From positions 11,115,427 to 11,179,426 of the forward strand of contig JASSKH010000010.1 in the NCBI GenBank assembly GCA_031763025.1: a stretch of DNA of 64,000 bases. The letters run 5' to 3'. Below the pieces are notes generated by a model. The model was not told the DNA's origin, did no database searches, and saw nothing but the letters and a program-made list of their open reading frames with translations. Within the stretch, counting starts at the first letter, position 1; the number at the start of each line of letters is the position of its first letter. Position numbers and translations under genes: made by a program. Origin of the DNA: Macrocystis pyrifera. Its lineage: Eukaryota; Sar; Phaeophyceae; Laminariales; Laminariaceae. Positions 11,901 through 26,900 of this stretch are shown here, in pieces.

Positions 11901-14900
11901 GGTAATGCTGTAAACTGACTTACACCCACGACAAGGACGAGCATCCGATAACGGCGGAAACACCCACCGAATTTCGCACCGCGAAAACGCTTCCACGTGC
12001 ATCGAGGCAGTCTGGTTGGCCAGCATCATATGAAAAAAAAAAGGAAAACATCCTAATCCAACAAATCGGACCTTGCTTGCACCGAGGGGGTATCTCTTCT
12101 GTCATACTCGCCTGTTGCGTCCGGTACACCTTCCGTAGCCCCCTGAGCACCACCTCCCCTTCTTCATCTCCTAGCACGCCTCCCATCCTCTCCACCCTGA
12201 GAACCTCTGCCGCCACATCCTCGTCGTCCGCAAAGCCGACTTCGTTCGGGTCTTGAGCTACCACCGGGTCCATGCTGAACCATCCCAAAAGCTTCGGGAA
12301 GGTTTTAGCGTACTCAATGGCGAAGCACAAGAGAAGGTATCCTGCGAGGTCGTCACAAAAAAAGCTGATTTTTATTTCGCATGAAAACCAAAACATTCGG
12401 CATCGGCTCAGACGAAACTGGCCAGTCTTCGCTATAAATAAAGCCTCACACGCCACACATAAAAAAAAAATGTGTTCCTAAACGTGAAACTTAGAGATAA
12501 CCTCGGGTGCATACACATGTCTGAAAACGCACAAGGCGTTTGTTGCGGCTATTATGGGAACATATCGCCGAACGGCAGGTGGTATTCCCGTCATGTGAAC
12601 TTTTGGGGTGTTCATACACATTTCTGGAGGTAAAGCCGGCCCCCGGGTCAGGCGACTGTAGCGCGATTGACCTTCAGTAGGTCGCGTTTTTCTTCCTGCG
12701 CCACTGTGACAGCTCACACGCAACGATCAATGTAGGGACGGGGCAAGCACGCGAGTCGGCGGACAAGCAGAGGAAGACACTTGCCGGACGTACATCGGCT
12801 GCGGAATGATCGACTTGTCTTAAGGCTGCGACCGTACGCTCGGTCGGCGTCGGCACTCTACAGACAAACCCGCCCCCAGCGGACACCAACCTGGGTAGGA
12901 GAGACCCCAGCCTCTAACCCTTCACGCCTACACACATACGAGACGCCACATATTAGGAGCATCTCGTTGAACTTCCGACGCAATCGTATGCCAACCTACG
13001 CCAGGCTATTATGACGGCAAGCGCCACACAGCCCGGTAGGAATGCCGGGGAGGAATCGAGAAGGAATCGAGAGGGTTTATATATTATACATATATATATA
13101 TATATATCACTCTCACTAAATTTCGTCGAAAAATAGGGGAAATCAATGTAACTACTGTAAAGCAGAACAGAGAAAATAGAAAGTGGCATAGCGATAGTCC
13201 TCTTGATACATGTCGTGACTCGTCTCGCGAGACCACCGCCACCCTATCTTGCGGTCTTACGGTCTTATTTTGTTCATCCCATTCATTCTAACCCTTTGCC
13301 TTACTTCTGTTAGGGTTCCCTCCCTTTCGTAGCTAAGATCCAGGGTAACTGCCGCCATATACGGCGGTTTTCATGCACTGCACACCCCCACCTGTGTAGC
13401 AAACGGTAAACACATGGGTTCGAGGTTCTCGACCCAACCGTTGCATGGATACTAAACAACCCCTCATGGAATAATCCTCTGCGTTCTCGCCAGCCAAAAC
13501 ATTTTCTCACCGACACTCGAAGCCAGCAGGCACGCGATGTCTGCCCCAGTTATGCCCCACGACAGAGGGTTGAGCATTTTAGGCACCCCCGCCGCCAAGC
13601 CTGACATGTCCATGCACGTCTTTCCGTCCTCGCAGACCACAAGCTGGGCGAGCCCATCGCCCAGGCAAAACCTGAGCGAACCATGAGCGTGAAGGGATCA
13701 TCAGCCAATGCGCACGGGTGGGTAAACGTGCTTTGAAACATTGGGGCTTAATCCGTCGCCATCAAGCATGCTTTTTCGTTGTAGCCTTGCCCTTAATCGC
13801 TTTGGGGCTCCAGAGGAACAAACACAAAAACATGCTCAAACAACTCATGATTGCACCGGTAGGGGATGTGTCCGAGGTGCAGCGCATTGGGAACTACTGT
13901 AAGACTTCGTACATGCGTGCGCAATGTATTGGGCTGTACAGCACTACACGCGCGCGCAGCAAGGTTGTACTCATACTGCGGTGCGCTGTTCTCACCGCAG
14001 ACGCTCGATTAAATTAATTGCATCAATTCGACTTTTCATGGTCGGCATGTCGGCATACCTGGATCCCAAAAAAAGCTCAGCCCCTACACAAGCTATTAAA
14101 GCACCGTTTGATGAGTTTTGCGCCTCAACGCAACCGAAATACCGTCGGTTTCTGCACCTGTCACAAATAGCAGCGCGCACCTGTATACCAGTACTTACCT
14201 ATGTTAGCACAGCTACCAGATCTACGGTTTCGCTATTACAACCTTTCACCTTTCTCAGAACCTCAAAGGGGAAAGCGTGGAGAAGTCACAGATAATGCGC
14301 AGGTTGCATTTCTCGATGAGCACAAACCGTCAAGGTGAACACGCTATCGATATACCGCAATTCACTTTTATTTTCTAGTATTGAACTACGTTGCGGGTAC
14401 AACTCCAAGCAGCGCGCCGCATACACTTTTACGACAGGAACATACAAAACTACCCTGCGGGACAGAGCTCACCCTGGGAACAGCCGGTAAACCCACTTCA
14501 ACTTGGCGTTCACATCCCTGGTGGAGTCGACGAGATTGAGGACGAAAGACGTGACCATGAGGGCCAGACCCGTCACGAAATTGATGAAGAGCACCATGTT
14601 CTGAGCAGAAGAAGCGGACGTGAATAAAAAGCTGCAAAAACAAGTGGGAAGCACGGTTGGGGTGGAACGCCGAGAGGCGTCAGTAAACACGGGCGGCAAA
14701 GTGGTCGTTAAATGCGGACTAAGCGAGCCATGATAGCTTAGCATGTCGTCCAGTCTGGAGACGGGCATAAAAAGTATCGGGACCCGATAGGGAATCATGG
14801 CATGCGTAGGCACACTGCAAAGAATGCGATACAACAGGATGCGAATGAAAAAAAGCTCCCTGTGCTCAAGCACTCCACGCCGGCCTCGTTTTCAAAGCGG

Positions 14901-17900
14901 GCAGTCCACGAGATGGCTCGGGATGCGCAAGGCGGCGCAGGAGAGTAGCGAGAGCACGGTAACATTTGACTGGTACTGCACTAGAGACATTCGTAGAGCT
15001 ACTGGCGTGCTGCACAACAATTATACGTCTACACCCGACAGGTTTCTACGAACGAATGGAACTGGACGGCCTTGGGGGGGAGTTCAACCAGCAGCTCTCT
15101 AGAAACAGTCGTAGCGGGCAACGAAAAACGGCTCAACACGAGTTCTGGCCGTGAGGTTGGAGGTGTACGAGTGACACCCGCCGCGTAACACGCAGCGTTC
15201 GGGTGGCGTTGAAGGCTTCCTTTCGATGTCATCAAGGGCCACGCCGGGAGCAAGAGTCGGCGCCTGACCTGATGCAGTACGTGAACGGAGCAACCGCGGG
15301 GCCGTACAGCAGGAAGAGAAGAAACGTGGCCACTGCCCCTTCGTTCATGGTGTAGCCTGCATCGACGGCAAACAACGACAACGTCACCACAAACGAGACA
15401 TTTCCTTCAAAAGCGTCGGACATTCAGTTCACGGGGGCGGAACAGCAACAAAAACTTCGTGCAGAACCACTGACACCTCCGTAGGGGGTAGGTTAGCATA
15501 GACAGATGCCAGAATCTGGGACACACCAGACCACCACTACCCCGCTTTGGACTACACACAGCTTGTAGAGCAGGAAGGGCCTGGGAACGCCATCAACCGC
15601 CCGGTCTGATACGCGGTGCGTTTTGCACGCTGCGTTGAGAACACGCTTGGTGTGGTCGCCCGGTCTTGCTTGTCGGCTATTCGTCTGGTTGCGTAACGTC
15701 AGTAATGCGTTCTTCTGTCCACCAAGTAGCCATTGTGTGCTTGTTCGTGCCCGTAATCCAAACCGCGTGCGGATTCTTTCAAGACCTGCGGCAGGCGATA
15801 CGCTTATTACGGAGAGCCATAGTTGATAGGACCTACGGTACACACAAAAACCTATATATTTACCTACTCTTACCAACAAATATTTGGTCCTATTTACTAT
15901 GGTCCCCCGTAATAGCTATCATGCACAGCTTTGGCAGAAAAGCCCCATGACAGAACACCGTGGCCTAGTCGCCCGGGAATCCAACGAGGCAAACAACCGG
16001 AGTGGTTTCTGCGATTCTTTTTTTTCAAGAGGAGTAGGACACGGCGAAGCACGCCGAGACAGATGCTCCCGAAGACACTGTAATGTAGGCGGAATAAACA
16101 ACCGCGACTAAACTGACCCACCATCGCAACTTGAGCAATGGATGAAGTTCTCGTCACGATCACTAGCAGGCTCGCCCGACGTGCATGAGGAAATACGCCA
16201 CCTCGACAGCGATATACTGCAGTGCGGGAAATAAGTGACACGAGGCTGATGCTTGACTTACTTGGAACATCGAAGGCGTAAAGGAGGCCGAGGAACGCCC
16301 CGCAAGGTATAAGGTAAGTCGCCACGTCGAACACAAACGTGCTCAGCCAGTACACCCCGACCCCCACTCCTGATATGATCTGTGACAGCGCAGCAAGGCA
16401 AATTCCACGCCATAGGTGGGTGGAAGGACAGGGCACGGAGGGGACGCTCAACTTACACCTTGGCGAGGTGTTCAAACAGCAGAGCTTTAGATGACAAAGA
16501 AACGAACTGCTCCCGCCTCAACGAAACAATCAGTACAACAGTGGAAAATACACCGGCAGAGGAGAAAGACGGTGACACCTGTCGAGAACATCGGAGCCTT
16601 GCCTTCGAATCATGTCTGTAGACTGCGGCAGGACAAGGGCAGAACACACGTATTCCTACTTAGGACCACCTGTGCTATTCCGGGGGGCCATAGTTACAAT
16701 AGGACCCACGGTACACACAAAAACCTACCAGGTATATACTTCCCTATTTTTACCAACAATATTTGGTCCTATTCACTATGGTCGCCCGTAAGAGCAGTGC
16801 GGTGAGACGATAGTCTATAATAGTGCCGTTTCCATAAGAGTGCCCCCCCCCCCCCACTGTGCAAGTATTTGCTGTCTACCGTTAAACATCAATATGGTGC
16901 TGAGGAGCGTTCTCGATGTGGAATGCCGCGGAGCGCGGGTGGCAAGCTAGATGTTCGATCTCAGGCTCTCATACGTGCAACGCGTACACCAAGATACTCT
17001 AGCTGCTGATCTGGCCACCACAGCACCGCGAATGAGAGGGTGGCGGGCTAGACACTGGAAAAGACTTTATCTCATCAACACCAGCGTCAAAGGTGGGAAT
17101 AAACAGCCGACACGACATGTACCTCCATTTACACGACCTCGGCTTTGCCCCTCCCGACAGGGTCGTGTGCGATGTATCGGACATATGCACGCAATTATTT
17201 TGAGCGCTTGGCCTTCTTGTACAATGAGGTCTTCATGCTGAGGTGGAGCGACACCTGCCGTGCTCGAACTGCACTACGAATCTCCAAAGCATAATTCTTA
17301 CCAAACCTTCCATACGTTTGTACCAGGTACTGGTACAGTTGTTAACTCTATCACTGGCGCTCTTGCACTTGCGATCGAAATATTACGACCAGGGAGAGCA
17401 CCGCGGCCGCTTGCAACGGTTCTACAGCAGACAACGTTTTCCGGCCCACTTTCCTCACGTCTTCGCCCATTCTCCAATCCTTATTGTCACGTTTCGACAC
17501 CGGAAATGTGCTTACTATTAGACTAAATTGGGCAAAGATGGTGACGTTTCTCGGCCGATTCATTCGCCGTAAGCGACCGAGATTTTCGGACACGCCAGTC
17601 GCAGTCGCTTGCCTGCTGGTGCTTGGCCTTGACCGCCCGTTCCTTCACGACGAAGATGGCGTAGGACGCCGGCAGAAAGCAGATGGAGATGACCACCATG
17701 ATGGCCGTGGTAAAACCGTCCACAGTCTGCCGGAATACGCAGTCAGTCGTCGAACACCGATGAATCGACACCGATGAATCACATGGTCAGCAACAAGACC
17801 ATTGCCAATTGCACTAATGACGGCGGAACCACCGCAGCAGGCAGCACCCATACAGTCATGCTCACGTTGCCACTACGAATGGGCTCATACAGCGAAGCGT

Positions 17901-20900
17901 GTGTAGCGTGCAAGGCCATCAACGCTACAAGGCAGTATAGGACGGGGCACAGCGCCTTTAACAAGGCTTGTGCCTCATTGCCACTCAAATTAGAACGCGA
18001 GATGACCGACAACAGGCACGTTAGTTAGAGTAGCTTAGACCTGTTTTTCACTGTGCACAGATAAACACCGTACCTGGCGTGCGAGCTCTTCCGCCCGGGT
18101 ACGCGGCAGGGGATTGCTCCGAACGGTGATGCTGAAAGGCGACATAGCGTGACAGGCGGCGCGGTCGAAGCATGGCACGAGGTCTTTCAAAGCAAGGCTG
18201 TAATAAGTTTCCGAGCGACACACGGCTGGGCGTGCAAGTCGCCATGTGACAGCGGAGCAAGCGAGAGCGCGTGCAGACAGCGATACGGCATGGCGTGATG
18301 CGCATGGTGCTTGGCACGAAGTGCACCATGGAGTTCATGATGCGGTCCTAAGAAGACCGCGAGCGAAACACTCAGACCCTTTCATCAAACCGGAGGAAAC
18401 GATAACAGCACAACAACGTCGAAGCTGGCCAAGAAAACAAAAAAAAAAACACGGCCGTCGTAATGGTCGTTGTCTGTGCCGACAGACGGAAGCCTCCAAC
18501 GGAAAGCGCAAGATGAAGTTCGCCTGTTACCAACGTCCATATGCGCCTGTGGGTCGAACGAGTTTCACGCCCTGTTTCTACATGGTATCGTGACATAGTA
18601 TTAATAGTGTTGCCGGACGGAGAGAAACAGGAAGAGTGCTGGACGACGCGACCGCAACTATCCCTGGCGATCTTGCAGCAGCCCGGGGGAATCGTGCACA
18701 TCCTCACCCCGGTTTCGCTTCCTTGCGACGCGCGCAGAAGGCAATATCAAGGGCATCTCAAAAGGCATGGCACGTTTTCTCCCGCGGCCCAACGCACGTC
18801 CTCAAGTTGTGCGTCGCTGCTCTACCGTGCACACTCGACGACAACGGCCCACGCGCAGCACCACAACTCAAGCAATCCCACAGTACATATCGTAGTGTGG
18901 AACTACTGTATTCATAATCAATAATACTACAGCAGTAGTACCGCAGTACGTTTACCGTACGTAGTCGTACTGCGGCATTTACTACCACACTATTTCGGTA
19001 TAACTACTGTATCGCTAGGTATGGTACTACAGTACATAGACAAGCACAGCAGTACTACTGCACGTCACTGTTTTGCGTGGCATCCACCGTTGGTGGCACC
19101 GTCCCCACCTCGGCAGCGTGCTCTCCGTGCCGCCTCTGGTGCCAAGCCTGGCGGCGCCTTCGACACTGTCACGGCCACGCCCTCCTCCTTTTAGCCCCCC
19201 GCCAACCTCAACATTCGGCATGCCTACCCCCTGTCCTTCTGCCCCCTTCGCGTCGACGATAGCTTGCAGTGCAGCTGAATTCACCAGGTTCATGAATATG
19301 GGAGCTCCATGCGTTGCTGAGGCGTTGACAAGGACGCCGTAAGCTAATGTTCCCGGTTGGTCGGCGTCGGATTCGTCGGGCGAGGGGTGTTCGGTCGTTG
19401 TTGCCGGGAGGCGGGAAGACGCGTCAAGCACCACCGCTCCGTACCTGCAGGGGCACACGGGGAATCGTCGAAAGCAGCAACATACGATCGAGTCAATACT
19501 TGTTCACCTTGGGAGCAAGCAAAAGTAGAATTCGGAAAGGAAGTTTCGTCGTTATCTTACCACGCCGCTAGAAGTCACAGCAACACGCACTGTAGCTGCT
19601 CGAGGACGGGAGCAAACGTTAAGGAGCTGTTGTCGTCCTCATCTTATCGCGCAGCAACATCATCACCAACGGCATCAGCAACAGCATCACCAACGGCATC
19701 AGCAACAGCATCAGCAACAGCATCAGCAACAGCATCACCAACATGCTACAAGCAGAGCACTGCGAGCACACCCGCTCCAGAAGTTTTAGCGCCACTGCTG
19801 TACAACGCGTACGGATGATTCATCAACAGCAACATCGATCGCACACACCAGAGCAATATTAGTACGCAAACGAACCCTAACCCTGACCCATCTGTCATGC
19901 GAAAACAACAAACAGCCTCCCCTTCCAAGCTATCTCAAATCGGGGAATCACCGGCCGGCATCCAGTCACACACGACGACAGCGGCACAGAGCGACCGAAG
20001 CTCAAGCTCCCACTTCGCACCATGAATAGCTTCCCGAAGTCCCCATCGCTAACCCCGAACGTGAAAAGACTCACCGTGTAGCCCCTCGCTCGTCAGCTCC
20101 AGCGCCTTCTAGCAAAAAGTTGCTCATGTTCACCAAAGGCTCCGCGCCCTGTGCGCATCCATGAAAGTGGTCTTCCGCCGTCGCGCCACCGGGGGGCACC
20201 GAAACAGCGGTTCCCTCTACAGAAACGCCATCGAAGCGATCGGCTACAAATCGAGCGAGCGAAGACTCTTGCGGGGCGTCAAGAGGCACCGGGTTCCTGA
20301 GATCGGACGGCATGCCCGGATTGAAGTTGGCCCGGGGGGAAAGCTGCAGAGACGGCTGATCGAAGGCGTTCCGACTACGGTAATCGAAAGGGGGGGAGGG
20401 GGGAGGGGGGAGGAGCAGTGGTTCGGGGTGGAGGAAGGGGTGGACGGGTAATAATTTAGTGGTTTTTACCGGTCGAGCTTACGCATCGAAACGGCCAACT
20501 GTTCGCGTTTTCCAGGTCGCAAAACATGAGGTATCACGTGCCCCACGAACGCTTCCCGAAGGGTCCACTATCCACTGCTACCTGGTATTCCATCTTGTCA
20601 AAGACTGCAGGATGGTACAACGTGGTCTCTACTTTTCGTTGTCGAAAGCGCTCGACCCCGGATATTTCCTAGCTCTTGCACGTCATCACGTCTTATGCAC
20701 TGTTCCGAGGCACTCCCAGTAGTTCCTATCACGAGCCGCATGTTCGCCTGTTTTCTTGCGTTGCTCAAGGTTCTCGAGACACGTGTGTGTATCGTCGAGC
20801 CACGGCGACTGCAGGGTGGACCAAATCCGGCAGGAACACCGACACACCGATCGCTTCGGCTCGTTGTCCACCAGGCACGCAACAAACCAATCAATCATGC

Positions 20901-23900
20901 ATGCCATAGAACTTTCACCTGGTCTTCAGGAGGATGAGACCGAGCAGAAAGAGCAGCGTCGGCACGATAAGTTGGAAAAATTGGCTCTTTTTATCTCGTA
21001 TCCCGTAGGTGGCCCGCTTTGCCACAAGCGCCTTGAAGTGCACCCAAAACATCCCCTTGCTGGAACGCCCGCCCTCTCCCCCGCTCCCACCCCCCTTGGT
21101 GTCTGATGACGGCCAGTCGTCCTCGGGATCCATCACAGTGTCGCCTGATGTCATGCGGGCAGAAGGAAAAATAAAGCACAACCGGCCACCGAATGACTAA
21201 GTGCAAGACTATCAATAACGCGAGCTGATGGACATTTGGCATGCGGTCATGAGCGTTGCGAGCTCTGAAAATATCAAAACCGAAATGTCGAGGACGCAGC
21301 ATATGGTGGGAGTCTCCGTCATGATGAGGTTGTGCGGGCGCCGCCTCGCGCTAAAATATCGCGCATGCTACATAACCCTGGGTCAGACCCTTCCGGCTAA
21401 CATTTCCCTTGTTATCGAAATCAGAAAAAAACGTTTCAGATGGTCAGCACCTTGCATTACACCCTGCATTACATCTGGGCACGTGTGCACATCGAGGCTC
21501 TCCTTTTGGCAAGACTTGGCTTGCCGCTTCGTTGCCACACCAACAACCCCAACACACTGCGTCGCCCAACCATTACAACCATACCAACGACCCCAACACA
21601 CTGCGTCGCCCAACCATTACAACCATAGCAACGACTCCCAACACAACGCGTCGCCTATGGGTGCCGCGCCGTGCACGCGTCTCTCGCTCCTCACCGTCAA
21701 GCAATGGGGCGCTCGCCGCACGCCCGTCGCCCCCCTTCTCTTCTTCCCAACCGGCACCAATCGCACCGCCCGGTCGAGCCCCACGGCCGCCATTGCCCAC
21801 GCTCTTTCGCCCTAGCCCCTCAGCCCTTCCGTCAGAAGACGACAGATCACCGCTGCTCCCGCCGCCGCCGCTGCTGCTGGTCGTGGCCGGGCTCGGGCTA
21901 GCAGGGGATAGTTCTACCGACGGAAGCCTCGCCGACGGGATTCCTTCGTTCGAAAGGGGGTCCTGATTCGGCAACTGCCATCGTATCCCGAGGGCCGGAT
22001 TGCAGATAGCGGGAAGAGGGTGGGACGAGGGTGGTCGCGTTTCAGTGAGATTGACGGCGTTGCGGTCGCGCTTTCCCTGTCCACGGGGTCGCGAAATGTT
22101 CGGCCCAGAATGGTGTCCACACACCGCGCGTGGGAGAGAAAGCAACAACAGGCAAAGGTGGGCGTACACAGCGCCTCTGGGCTCTGCGGTACGTGGTGGG
22201 ACGGCTGCGGTGCGGTACTCGAAGTGGTGTATTAAAGCATACCAGGTACTTGGTGTCATCCAGGTGGACTAAAACAGGACCACATGGAGAAAAGTAAGGG
22301 GCATTCTTACTTGTCCCCGCCTTTTTCTGATTGGCCAACAAGATTTTAAACGAAAAAAAAACCCCAACAGGTCGAAAACACGCTATTAGCATCTGACCAA
22401 TCATCAACCGCGAGTACGACACCTCTGTCCATGGCGGACAACAGTTTGCACAACAAGCTGCCTGCTGGGTGGAAAACCCGCCACATACTGCAATACTGCG
22501 GACATGTTTCTCGCGTCCCCATCGCGAGGGGGCATTCTGACACAAGAGAACTTATACCGGGCATATAAAACTTGCCGTTCGTCCCTCCGACCGCGACAAA
22601 AGTACCATATGGCAGCAAGCAGATGCAGCGTGAACACCAGAACCCGCAGCATTATCGTTAGTCACCTCATCGGAGCCGTGTCCCACCCTCAGAAAAACCT
22701 CCTCCAGCGTGGTCACGCTCACGCCGTAGCCAGCGACGCCCAACTCCTCCTTCTGCCAAGCACAACATCATCGCGCAAGGAAAAAAACCATCAGCGCACG
22801 CACCATTTCCGTATCGTTGCGTGCCGCATCGACGCTGCTGCAACAGGAGCATCCCATTAAAAAAAAAATGACCTGCCACTAATACGAGCAGTAAACAGGG
22901 ATTTGCTCGTGGCAGCAAACACAACTACTGGAGGAGTCCCCTCCATCCCCAAGGTCGTCATACCTCTCGGTTCAAAGATAACGCGTGGTTGCCCCGCGTG
23001 AAACAACCGACGATCCCAGGATGAACACACAAATGGTGTACGCATATACAACCTCGCGCTCCACACCCCAACTTCACCAAAAAAAGGCATGACGAAACCA
23101 CAAACAGTCCGACGGGTACGCTCAAGCACTCAACCCCGCTGACTTACCCTAGCATCCATTTCCCGGAACATGTTGCCGAACTTGGAGGCGGAGGCGAAGG
23201 GGAGGCGGTAGTTCCTCTCCTTGCCGACGCTGCTGACGATTAACGCCTCCGGGACGAACTGTAACACCAGCGCTTGGAGAAAGTCTTCTCCGTCTTCCGC
23301 CTCCATCTGCTTTGTGGTGGTGGCGGTGGAGGGAATTCGATTTCATCGATCAAGCTGGATGCAAAAGGAACGAAGCGCCCGAGGTTGAATCCCGATAATG
23401 ATAAAAATGTCTCAAAAGCAGTGGGGGGGAGCTCGATTTTCAGTCCGGTCAAATTCCCGAGGCCGATCAATATGGTATGTATACTTCCACTTCTTTCAAG
23501 AAGGGGGGGGGGGGGAGGGTACTCATTCGTTGCTTGCCTCAATCATTGGACCGTCGACCACGCATCCCCTTTGAGACGAAGCACCGTTCTTACCCCTAAT
23601 AGAGATGGGGCTCACGACGTTTTTTCCATACGCCTGGTACTTCGTATTACACAAGAACATTTCGCCTACGTTATCCATTTCATGTTTGGTCTTTTGCGGC
23701 CACCATCTATCTCCTAGGATAGAAGGGGGGGGGGGGGGGGGGGGGGGGTGAAATAATTAAATAATGACATACGTATTGAAGTAATTCGTTTTTTTTAGCA
23801 GACGATGTCATAGCTGATGTCAGCAATGATAAGAGGCACTAGCGTAGCACAGGTGGCCGACATCACCAACCCGGGGCGGTTCACCCGCGTTCCCAGACAA

Positions 23901-26900
23901 CAGAAGAATGTCGCGTACCCGGTACCATGCACTGCAACGAGTACCAATGTGACTCTACCCTGAGGTGCTGCAGGAATGTATCGTAGTGCTATCGTCACAC
24001 GGAAAGAGGTGAACGATTGCTGGACGCGGAGGAGTGTTGACCAGGGCAGAAGATCCAACAAAGCACCGGTTGACATGAACATGTACATAATGTACAACGT
24101 ACTGTAGTACAGAGTGTACCGACCGCGGTTCTTGTTCGTTAAGGGCGCGCGCGACACACGGGGGCGTCACATGTCAAAGCACCCATGATTTTACTGTAAT
24201 GCCGAGTGGTGGCGGTAATATATCTACGTACCTCTACCACACCCCACGATTTCCTTCTGACAAAACACAGTATGAATTTACGCTATTTGGAACAGGTGTG
24301 GTCTGCGCTCTACTGCGGGGAGTAGTATGGTAGCTGACAGCGGTGATGACCATCACATCGCTCAAGCCTTCGCTCGCACCCGAGTACCCTGGAGTTTGTG
24401 TCGCGATTCGGACTTGACGTGGGTACGGTTACAAATGGGATATCATGGAAGGACCAAGACGCCACGGCTGTTTATCGTGTTCGGCATCGCATCCAGCTGG
24501 TCTCACCATCAGGCTACCTTGGCGACTCTGGCCGTCCTCTCGATCGAAGCCAGATGGTCGCCCTCCAGGCGCGAAGTCGCCGCTTTGGTCTCTCCTCATG
24601 ACCGTGAGTGTATAGCCCACGCCATACAGCCCCTTGAGGAATAAGCTCGACCCCATGCACCGCAGCTCCCCCTCAGCCATGATGGCGATTCTGGGATGAA
24701 TGGCATGGAACACGAGGTGTCGGTGCTTGGCCTACTACATTACTACAGGTCAGCGTCACAAAAAGGTAATACCGCGCTTAGCACGCAACGCTGTTGCAGG
24801 GGCCGTACAGCCGGATGACGCTCACCGCGGCGACAAGCATACTCGCTGCGTCAGGGTCGTGGACAACAACAGGGTCTCGACTGTTTCACAGCTGCCGCTA
24901 GAGATGGCAAGCTCTACTGTACATGGCAAACCTGATGCACCGGCTCCCGCCACCCACAACGCTTCGTAGGTATCCCGCGGTTGGCAGGCCACCCTTCGGA
25001 AAGGAGCTTCCTACCACATATCGAATACTAGCATGCGGAGATGTGACCCTCTACAAATCTACTAGCATATCTGAGCCACGAAAGGGAGGGAGCTGGAGAA
25101 GGTCGATGTGCAAATACGATACATGGGATGGAGAAAATCAGCACGGCAAGACGTTGAGCGAATTTGGTGCAGCCCCCTGTGGGGCAGTGGTGGTGCACCG
25201 CGATAAACTGAGAGGGTTTTTCCGGTCGGTTTATCATGCTGCCGTGGCACCTGTCTCCAAGGGTGTCTGCCTCGTCCATGAAGTGGGTCGTAAGCAAGAT
25301 CACTCTGCCCTTGCGCTGTCGCTGCAGCACGCTCCATGTGGAGCGACGACTGAAAGGATCCATGCCTGACACCATGGGATCAAATACGGCGAGGCGGCGT
25401 TTTTGTGCGTGTGTGCGTGACAGTAGAACGTGAACAGACTGCGTACAGTGCGCGACAATGGCTCACGAAATTGTGGATGAAAAACGTTCGCCCCGGCTCT
25501 TGCGCGACATCTAAGAACGCGATTTTCAGCACCGGGAATGGTGTACCCCCTGCTTGACATCAGAACTAGACCTTGAGCCCTGGCCCAACATAACGGCACT
25601 GTTAAGCACTCGAGCTGTGTCGCGTACTGTATCACGGTCGCACGTACCACAAACTCCGCGTACAGTTGAAACAGTGGTGGAAAGTGCGCAATTGTTAACT
25701 CGTTTCAGCATTCATAGTGTCAATCGTGGCCTCGACCACCGTCGACAATGGCAGCAGCAATTGGGCATAAGCTAACGGGGCAAACCGAACTCTAACCCTT
25801 ACTCCAACCCCAATCGAAGTAGTGCAGTGCAACCGCATTTGGCGGCGTACTCACGAATCGTCAACCGTGGGCAATTTCTTCCACATTCAGCAAATCCAAT
25901 TTGGAAAGTGACTCTCGGTCGTACACAATTCCAACAACAAGAAACATCAAAAGCAGACCACCCAACGTGGTTCGACGCAGGGCCTTCACCAGGAAAAAAA
26001 AAAAAAAAAACGCCCAATACTTCCAGCTTCAACACTGCAGTACGTGGTGCGACACACGGACAAAAAGTGGCGGGCAGAATGGAAGCACGTCCTCACCGGA
26101 GGTGGGCTCATCGAGCACGACCACTTCGCTCCCGCCGATGAAGGCCAGCGCCACCGACAGCTTCCGCTTTTGTCCGCCGGAGAGAGCGGAAGCCGGCGTG
26201 TGCTGCTTCTCCACCAGTCCCACTTCGGACACCTGGGCATGCACGCAAGCCCGAACGGTCCGAACGACCCAGAAAAAAGTGATATTGTCAATAATGTTAC
26301 TGTAGCTGCAGAGTGCTCGAGGGACTTGTGATGTAGCACACGGCCGTCCGAACAACTAATCTGTCGAGAGGCGGCTGCGAAGTCGTTCCGCCCTACCAGC
26401 TACTTCCTGGGTGGCACTGTACGTTGCCGTGCGTTGAGATATCTGCCACGTGGCTCGCCCGTTTCCCCCATCCCAGACGCGTTGTACCCCGCAACCGCAA
26501 TGGTCAGACGTGATTTCGCAGACCGCGTGAAGACTGAACATACTGGTCATCTATGGCACCGCGATCAAAATTTCAAATTGCCAACAACCGGCCGGTGTCA
26601 AACTTCCTACAAGTGCGACAGTGTGGTGTGTAATACATTTCGGGTCTTCTCGATTTCGTCCATGTCCGACCCCAACCATTCGAACGACGACGCTCGACAG
26701 CATTTTTACCAATGGTTGCTCTGCTTCTACGCACCACCATACGGTATATCGTAAGTCACCGTCGCCCCATACATACGGCCTGTGGAACTTACCATTCTAG
26801 CAGCTTCGTCATCGACCTCCTTGGCCTTGACGCCCTTGATGACCGCGAGCAGCTGCAGGTGCTGAAGGACGATACAATGCGACGCGTCGACAACAAGCCA

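Larger units (their letters stand above)
6185..12341 (-). other. ABCA exons 34-40: nucleotide-binding domain 2
   Basis: Exon 34 (12112-12341) finishes the last helix ([18 protein letters not shown]), has an acidic linker ([15 protein letters not shown]), and starts NBD2 with [14 protein letters not shown]; it then needs a GC donor (CAG|GCGAGT). Following exons: 11017-11098 ([20 protein letters not shown]), 10169-10260 (Walker [10 protein letters not shown], intron inside the motif), 9417-9479 ([13 protein letters not shown]-loop), 7664-7780 ([17 protein letters not shown]), 6765-6861 (signature LSGGNKRK, Walker [10 protein letters not shown]) and 6185-6321 (D-loop GMDPIARR, H-loop [11 protein letters not shown]). 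All catalytic residues are present. Confidence 0.95.
13511..17726 (-). other. ABCA exons 29-33: transmembrane domain 2
   Basis: Exons 17613-17726, 16262-16379, 15269-15356, 14473-14631 and 13511-13671. The sequence runs through [20 protein letters not shown], the near-invariant [55 protein letters not shown] then [17 protein letters not shown], and [10 protein letters not shown] with PLSWGITG. These match the order of TMD2 motifs in ABCA proteins. The KHQQ exon is followed directly by a GC dinucleotide (CAG|GCAAGC), and the next in-frame exon starts IISG: a GC-AG intron at the conserved KHQQ/ISG junction. Confidence 0.93.
18074..20374 (-). other. ABCA exons 26-28: extracellular/luminal loop 2
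   Basis: Exons 20075-20374, 19109-19444 and 18074-18131 encode about 230 residues. Exon 26 starts [20 protein letters not shown] and ends near NMSNFLLEG. Exon 27 carries the ABCA loop-2 motif [20 protein letters not shown], then a Gly-rich stretch ([16 protein letters not shown]) that looks like a lineage insertion. Exon 28 supplies [11 protein letters not shown], the hallmark N-x-P-L-P segment before the next helix. Donor choice at 19108 (AG|GTGGGG) is the one that keeps phase into exon 28. Confidence 0.88.

Noticed and set aside
19357..19818. Ala/Thr/Ser-repeat protein on the + strand
   Set aside because: Overlaps ABCA exon 27 antisense and an intronic 12-bp tandem repeat; explained by repeat translation.
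21573..22259. Separate minus-strand membrane or low-complexity gene
   Set aside because: The useful part is ABCA linker exon 24, with a matching donor and phase; the rest is intron.
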